A stretch of DNA of 64,000 bases from Hericium rajendrae (lineage: Eukaryota; Basidiomycota; Agaricomycetes; Russulales; Hericiaceae), in assembly GCA_033439255.1 (NCBI GenBank), contig CM065880.1:3658001-3722000 (forward strand), in the 5' to 3' direction. Below, piece after piece: positions 59,331-64,000 of this stretch. Under the pieces are notes generated by a model, which was not told the DNA's origin, searched no databases, and was given only the letters and a program-made list of their open reading frames with translations. Each line of letters opens with the position of its first letter. Position 1 is the first letter of the stretch. The translations under genes were made by a program, and so were the position numbers.

Positions 59331-60152
59331 TATACCGCTGATAATGTAACCTGAGAGGATCTGGAGTGAAGAGAAGAGCGTGAACTGATCGGGTCCATTG
59401 AAGTGAGCATCTCAGCATCGCGGGTAGAAGCAAAAGCTGTCGATATCTGCCTGGGAGAAAGCATCCGCGACATCCATACACGCAGCCATCGCGAGGGATC
59501 AAAAGGCACGGCGACAGGCGTAAAGTGACGGGGACGGACGCATACCGGGATCCATCGCTGGCGCTGATCTCACACAAATAGCAGTCGTTCTGGTATGTGT
59601 GATGTTCATTACGATGCAAAACATTCACATGTCGTCAAAGAAGGTGACTTATCAGAAAGACAAATGGGGGCGAGATATACGGGGATGCAGCGTGTGAGGA
59701 GCCGCAGAGCTGAAAATAGAACGAGGTGCTCATGCGGGGCAAATTTTGTACCTGCGTCTGTGCGCAACCTCCTGGCAGCCAGGCCAAGAGAAAAAGTAAG
59801 ACGAATGCTGGGTCGGTCTCCCCGGGGAATGAGGCTTCAAAAGCGTAGAGCGAAAACTCGAGGAGCCAATTTGACCGGGATGAAGAAGAAAAACTTCGCG
59901 CTGGGGCCGGGTAGTAACCTATGTGACCGTGACGTCACGTATAATAAAGGTGGGAACAGCAGGGAAAAGCGTTAGACGCCCGACTCGATGCCCTGGCGAG
60001 TGCTCTCTGGTTACCGTCCATCATCTAGACAGCTTCCCGCCGCCAATCTCTCCCCTCCCCAGGCCCTATTTATACGAGCCAGACTCGTAGCAACTGCGGC
60101 CATTCCCAACCCATCACTTACCCAACCGACCCTCCCTCAGTACCACGCAGAT
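59331..60152. other. Upstream region of carbonic anhydrase
   Basis: No supported gene. A TATA-like CCCTATTTATACG lies near 60,062, about 90 bp before the start codon, and a palindromic GTGACGTCAC (CRE/ATF-type word) near 59,929. Both are plausible promoter parts of the carbonic anhydrase gene; their use is inference. Confidence 0.5.
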
Positions 60153-60955
60153 ATGGACGCGACTATTGCGAAGATTTTCACTGCCAACTTGCAGTGGGCG
60201 GACGCCGTCAGGCAGTCTGACCCTGACTTCTTCACAGAGAGCACCAAGGGCCAGTCGCCCAAGGTACGTCGAGGCGTCGTTGCTGTCGTGGCGACCGTTC
60301 GCTCACGTTCGTTCCAGGTGCTCTGGATCGGATGCGCCGACTCTCGAGTCCCCGAGTCCGTCATCGCCGCTGCCAAACCCGGCGACATCTTCGTCCACAG
60401 GAACATCGCCAAGTACGTCACCGCTCTCTGCACCTCCCTGCCTTATCTCACCCTGCGCCCAGCCAAGTCCTCCCAGACGACGACAGCGCGCTGAGCGTTC
60501 TGACCTACGCCATCGAGACCCTCGGCGTCGAACACGGTGCATTCTCTCTACCTCTCCTCCGCTCTACTCCATTCCAACCCATGCTCCCCCCCGCAGTGGT
60601 CGTAGTCGGCCACACCGCCTGCGGTGGCGCTACGGCCTGCTACAAGGCCGCCCTCGCCGCCGCCGCGCGCCCCGACGCGCCCGCGCCGCCGCCGCCCGAC
60701 TCGCCCCTCGCGCGCTGGCTCGCGCCCCTCACGCAGCTCGCGGGCGCGCTCCGCCTCACGACCGTGCCCTTCGACGAGGGCCTGGCCGTCGTCATCGAGG
60801 AGAACGTGCGCAGGCAGGTCGCGAACGTCGTCGGCACCGCGCCCGTCAGGGACGCGTGGGCCGGCGGCAAGAAGGTCTGGGTCCATGGCTGGGTGTACGA
60901 GCTCGAGAACGGCCAGCTCAAGGACCTCGGCGTGTCGCTTGGTCCGAAGGTTTGA
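60153..60955 (+). CDS. Beta-class carbonic anhydrase
   Basis: Exons 60153-60263, 60318-60412, 60463-60536 and 60597-60955 total 639 nt (212 aa). It interconverts carbon dioxide and bicarbonate. The zinc site is complete: Cys and the Asp-Arg dyad in CADSRVPES, His and Cys in VVGHTACGG. Other family words are GDIFVHRNIA, DDSALSVLTYAIETLGV and VHGWVYELENGQLKDL. No mitochondrial leader is obvious, so it is probably cytosolic, where fungal enzymes of this class supply bicarbonate and support CO2 sensing. Exon 4 is very GC-rich with an Ala/Pro-rich loop (about residues 115-130). Confidence 0.96.
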
Positions 60956-60974
60956 TGTGCACGAACGTTTGTAG

Positions 60975-61105
60975 ATGCCCCATACCCTAGATGGTCAACT
61001 GTATGTACTCTAATTTTCGACTTGCCACGATCAGAATGTCTGCATGTTTTCTCTCCTGGAGTTTGTCACATGAGATAAGGCGCGACCGGCTTGAAAGTGG
61101 ATGTC
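60975..61105 (+). repeat. Dispersed repeat, partner at 38,724-38,830
   Basis: It starts near AGATGGTCAACTGTATGTAC and ends CGACCGGCTTGAAAGTGGATG. It lies just downstream of the carbonic anhydrase stop, possibly within its 3' untranslated region. Confidence 0.65.
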
Positions 61106-61723
61106 GCCTCGTGTATTGTGCTGATCATATCCACTTGAAGTCCATTCGTGATGGTTCAAAGCATGGGCATGAATGTGTCTGCTCGTCCGAAGTCCGAACA
61201 GCCGCGACAAGTATCTTACATGGAACGGCCAGCACTCGGCGCTCACGGTGGACTTGCGGCTCGGATCTTAGCAGTCGTAACTCAAAGTCAATCTGTCAAG
61301 CCAAACGGACTTACATTGAAGCATGACAGCAACATCCATTCTCAACCCATTCCATGCCACTAACTAGATCATTAAGACGAACGTGCAGATTCGAAGGCAC
61401 TAGAATCTGGTGTGATAAACAAGTGATAAAGGTACAATGTGCTGAAGCCCTGGTCGATGAAGAGCTTTCACGTCAGTTGAAGTCGACAAGAACAACAAGA
61501 AAAGCAAACATACAAACTTGCGGACAGAATTGGGTCCTATAAGCAGCGGGTACTGGTCGAGGGCGCATAAGGGTCATAAGACAGAACAACCGAACCAGAC
61601 CCCGAAGACGTATCACTCCCCGCATCCTCGCCCCTCGGCCGCCGCACCCGCCGCACCCTCTTCCCTCTGCGCCGCGGCGAGCCTGCACAAAATACCGGCC
61701 TCAGCACAACACCACCCCGCCGC
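61106..61723. other. Spacer, no gene seen
   Basis: Short frames only. Convergent 3' ends of carbonic anhydrase and the minus-strand gene at 61,724 fall here. Confidence 0.5.
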
Positions 61724-62149
61724 TCAACCAGACGCACCTTGTTCGTGCTCCTTCGCGGGGTTCCACCCAACCGGCGCGCCCTCCTTCGCGAACATATCGT
61801 CCAGCACCGCGCGCAGCTTCTCCTCGCGCACGTTCCCCGCCGCGTCCGTGACGCAGATCGCGCATCCGCAGCACGCGCACGGCACCACGCCTGCGCGCAG
61901 CTTCTCGCTCCAGTACTCTCTGCGCAGCTTACTCACCGCGTCGGCGGCAGCGGGCGCCTTTTCGAGCGCGTGCTCGAAGGCTTTGAGCGCGTCTGCGGCG
62001 GCGTCCGAGTCGGGGGTGGGCGGCGCGGTGTGAGATGGGCGGAGCGTGGACGGGTAGCCTGCGAGGGGGGTGTAGAGCGCGAGGAGCGCGGCGGGCGTGA
62101 GCGGGTCGGGGTGGAGAGATGCGAGCGCGAGCACGAGGGTGGTGGGCAT
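61724..62149 (-). CDS. Uncharacterised 141 aa protein with Cys cluster
   Basis: A single open frame starting MPTTLVLALASLHPDPLTP. It has an Ala-rich helical middle (DAAADALKAFEHALEKAP), then a cluster VPCACCGCAICV followed by VREEKLRAVLDDMFAKEG. The first 20 residues are hydrophobic, but an alternative to a signal peptide is a plain helix. Codon use is strongly G/C-ending, like carbonic anhydrase exon 4, which supports coding. I do not recognise the family; the four cysteines might bind metal. Confidence 0.5.
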   Translation of the reverse strand: MPTTLVLALASLHPDPLTPAALLALYTPLAGYPSTLRPSHTAPPTPDSDAAADALKAFEHALEKAPAAADAVSKLRREYWSEKLRAGVVPCACCGCAICVTDAAGNVREEKLRAVLDDMFAKEGAPVGWNPAKEHEQGASG

Positions 62150-62994
62150 GGTTAGGTGGGGCGTGCGGGTGGCAGGCGCGCGGTGTTATACAGTGTCATC
62201 CCTTTCAATGCGAGGGGTGCGCCTTGGGACAAAGGCGGTGGCGTGTATACGTGGAAAGAAGAGAGGTACCCTTCGGGTCGCCGCCCCTCGAGGGGCCTCG
62301 AGGCTGGTCAAAGCGGAACGTGACGCGCAGGCTGATATCGCAGACGGCAGCGAATTTTCTGCGTCGCATTTTTCAAGAAGACTAGAAGGGAGTCCCGAGA
62401 ATGGCGCGATAGAACATAGCTATAGAACATAGCTATAGAGTCCTAACAGATCACGGTCGTCGAGTTGCGGCGAGCCTTTCAGCGAGCGGGACCATTGCGG
62501 GACCATAATTGATCGTCCAAAAAAGGAAGGGATTCAAGAACGAGCGCCTGCCTCTTGGTCGGCTCCGGCGGGGACCGCTCCGGTCGCGAGGTGCTCTGTG
62601 TGGACATCGACGACGACGAGCTCGAGGACAGCACCGGTGCATTCATCATCCTGCTGTGGTATCCTATTCCTCAAAGCATTCAGGACAGGGGCAATGCTGG
62701 ATATGTTCAGACAGGTCCAGGACTCGGCCTCAGCAATTTACGACATTTGATATTTTCCGCGCAAGTCATGGTTCCATTGTAGATAAGGCCCAGAATGCCC
62801 TGCAGCAAAGCCCTCTCGCCTCCTATCTTCCGCCATCGTTCGCCGGTCGCCCCACCAGTCAGTGCAAGGCGCCAGATCACAGAACAGTTGCGCATTCTCT
62901 TCTTTTCGTGAGCCATGTCCTGGCTTGGGCATACGTATTGATGCGTCGCGGTATAGGTACCCTTCCAGACTAGACAGAACGGTGGTGGAATTCG
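62150..62994. other. No supported gene
   Basis: A phrase encoding VGSGGDRSGREVLCVDIDDDELED (about 62,553-62,625) could be an exon, but I found no partner exons. A GAACATAGCTATA word is repeated twice in tandem at about 62,411-62,438. Confidence 0.4.
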
Positions 62995-63426
62995 TCACTC
63001 AACGTGCTGTCGACACCAGCGTGAGAGCTTGTGGTCTAACGGAACCCGCTGATGGCCATGGATCTCTTCCTGATTTCGGGACTTCCAACAACATGCAACG
63101 TCGTGCCCGAAGTTGTCGGTCTGTTGATCTTCTTGACTACCCTTACCCTGTGAATGGACGACCGAATGACAACGCTTACCACTCGTCAATCCAATCATAC
63201 GCAATATCCTGCTAAGAACTCGGAAGTATTGTGGTCTTGTCGTTCGATGCTGCTCACGTGTTTTGCCTTTTGGAATAACAGCTGTGACAGGACTGCCGTG
63301 CTCATGTACATGTACAACGATAAATGGCAGGGCTGCCGTGCTTGTAAGTACAGGTTCTACATGATACGTGGCCGGAGCGCTAGCGTCGGGTATGGTGGAC
63401 ATCATCGAGCGCAACTCATACACCAA
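62995..63426 (-). CDS. Hypothetical protein, low confidence
   Basis: A 143-codon frame beginning MVYELRSMMSTIPDASAPATYHV. The first half is protein-like; the second half is rich in His and Gln and may be non-coding. No domain was recognised. Confidence 0.28.
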   Translation of the reverse strand: MVYELRSMMSTIPDASAPATYHVEPVLTSTAALPFIVVHVHEHGSPVTAVIPKGKTREQHRTTRPQYFRVLSRILRMIGLTSGKRCHSVVHSQGKGSQEDQQTDNFGHDVACCWKSRNQEEIHGHQRVPLDHKLSRWCRQHVE

Positions 63427-63711
63427 AAGCTCACGATGGTATCAAGAATCAGCGCACGTTCAGTCCCGCTTCGTCCAATGAGTTGCAGTCTGTGCCAGCG
63501 CATCGATGCAGGAGTCATTCCTCAGCGATGATCGCTCCGTGATCCTACTACCGCATTCCAAGGTCGGGCTTCACTGCTTATCGCAGGCGCGTAGGATACG
63601 ATTGCCATGACGCCGCGCGTTCGATTCGCCGACGAGCATCGCCGCGGTGGTTATGTTCAGGGCCACGATCAACCCCTTTCGACGATCTGACCGTGGCATT
63701 GGTGCTCAGCC

Positions 63712-63969
63712 CTAGCTCCAGTCGTGTGCTCTAGTGCATTTGAAGCACCATCCTCGTTCGTGGTTCCACAAAGTTCTCAGCGCCTCAAACATAAGCTGTG
63801 TCGCCCCGATGGTCGGAATAAACGTGTTTTTCGCTGCTTTGTCTCTCGTGCGCCCTGTTCCATATAATGCATAGCTTGCGATATCGATCCACGTGGCTAA
63901 TACACCACAATCATCGTACAGGTCCATGAATCGGCCACAAGTATTCGGATATACTCTGATCGCTGACAT
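63712..63969 (-). CDS. Hypothetical protein or exon, low confidence
   Basis: An 85-codon frame with DLYDDCGVLATWIDIASYAL and MFEALRTLWNHERGWCFKC, which reads like real protein. I cannot assign it; it may be one exon of a gene that crosses the window's edge. Confidence 0.3.
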   Translation of the reverse strand: MSAIRVYPNTCGRFMDLYDDCGVLATWIDIASYALYGTGRTRDKAAKNTFIPTIGATQLMFEALRTLWNHERGWCFKCTRAHDWS

Positions 63970-64000
63970 TAGGCATGCATAGGCAAGGTTTTTGTGCTCT

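Noticed and set aside
1-64000. CRISPR arrays, operons, riboswitches, bacterial terminators
   Set aside because: Nothing of the kind is visible; introns and gene families show a eukaryotic nuclear sequence.

Overview
The window looks like nuclear DNA of a mushroom-forming basidiomycete (Agaricomycetes). Genes are dense with short introns (about 32-75 nt) with GT-AG ends, very small exons occur, and the families fit this group: NACHT-WD40 STAND proteins, a clade-B GH2 beta-mannosidase, a tiny Cys-rich protein starting MCRRIA, and a long DDE transposase of a kind I know from Agaricomycetes. No bacterial, CRISPR or organellar feature was seen. Splice models were made by hand; the total coding length was checked to be a multiple of three for both NLRs, the transposase, its companion gene, ATP17, beta-mannosidase, carbonic anhydrase, the MCRRIA gene and the 57 kb gene.

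Region 1 (1-25,645): two copies of a block of about 10.5 kb lie head to tail (1-11,062 and 15,268-25,645). Each carries one apparently intact NACHT-WD40 receptor-like gene (4,070-9,111 and 19,688-24,782) behind about 4 kb of decayed gene-like sequence. Between them sits a fragment of an ABCC transporter on the minus strand, cut at both ends where the duplicated blocks begin. Copy A also holds a 1,085 bp non-autonomous DNA element whose empty site is preserved in copy B.

Region 2 (26,191-33,890): an apparently complete 7,680 bp DNA transposon with terminal inverted repeats and a perfect 10 bp target duplication. It encodes an intact 12-exon, 1,291-residue DDE transposase and an intact 255-residue companion protein of unknown function. 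A large fold-back inverted repeat lies near its right end.

Region 3 (33,891-44,430): repeats, two tRNAs (Pro with intron; Gly) and scattered pieces of one family, the AKAP7/ASCC1-like 2H phosphoesterase (LigT fold), with one nearly full copy at 39,651-40,872. A degenerate Mis13/DSN1-like kinetochore gene lies at 41,940-43,445.

Region 4 (44,431-64,000): mostly ordinary genes: the Cys-rich small protein, ATP synthase subunit f, a cytosolic-type beta-mannosidase, a conserved-looking 131-residue protein, beta-carbonic anhydrase and some unassigned reading frames. A decayed second piece of beta-mannosidase beside the real gene is split by a short, very young Ty1/copia-type LTR element. Long stretches (44.4-46.4, 47.4-51.4, 62.2-64.0 kb) contain no gene I can support.
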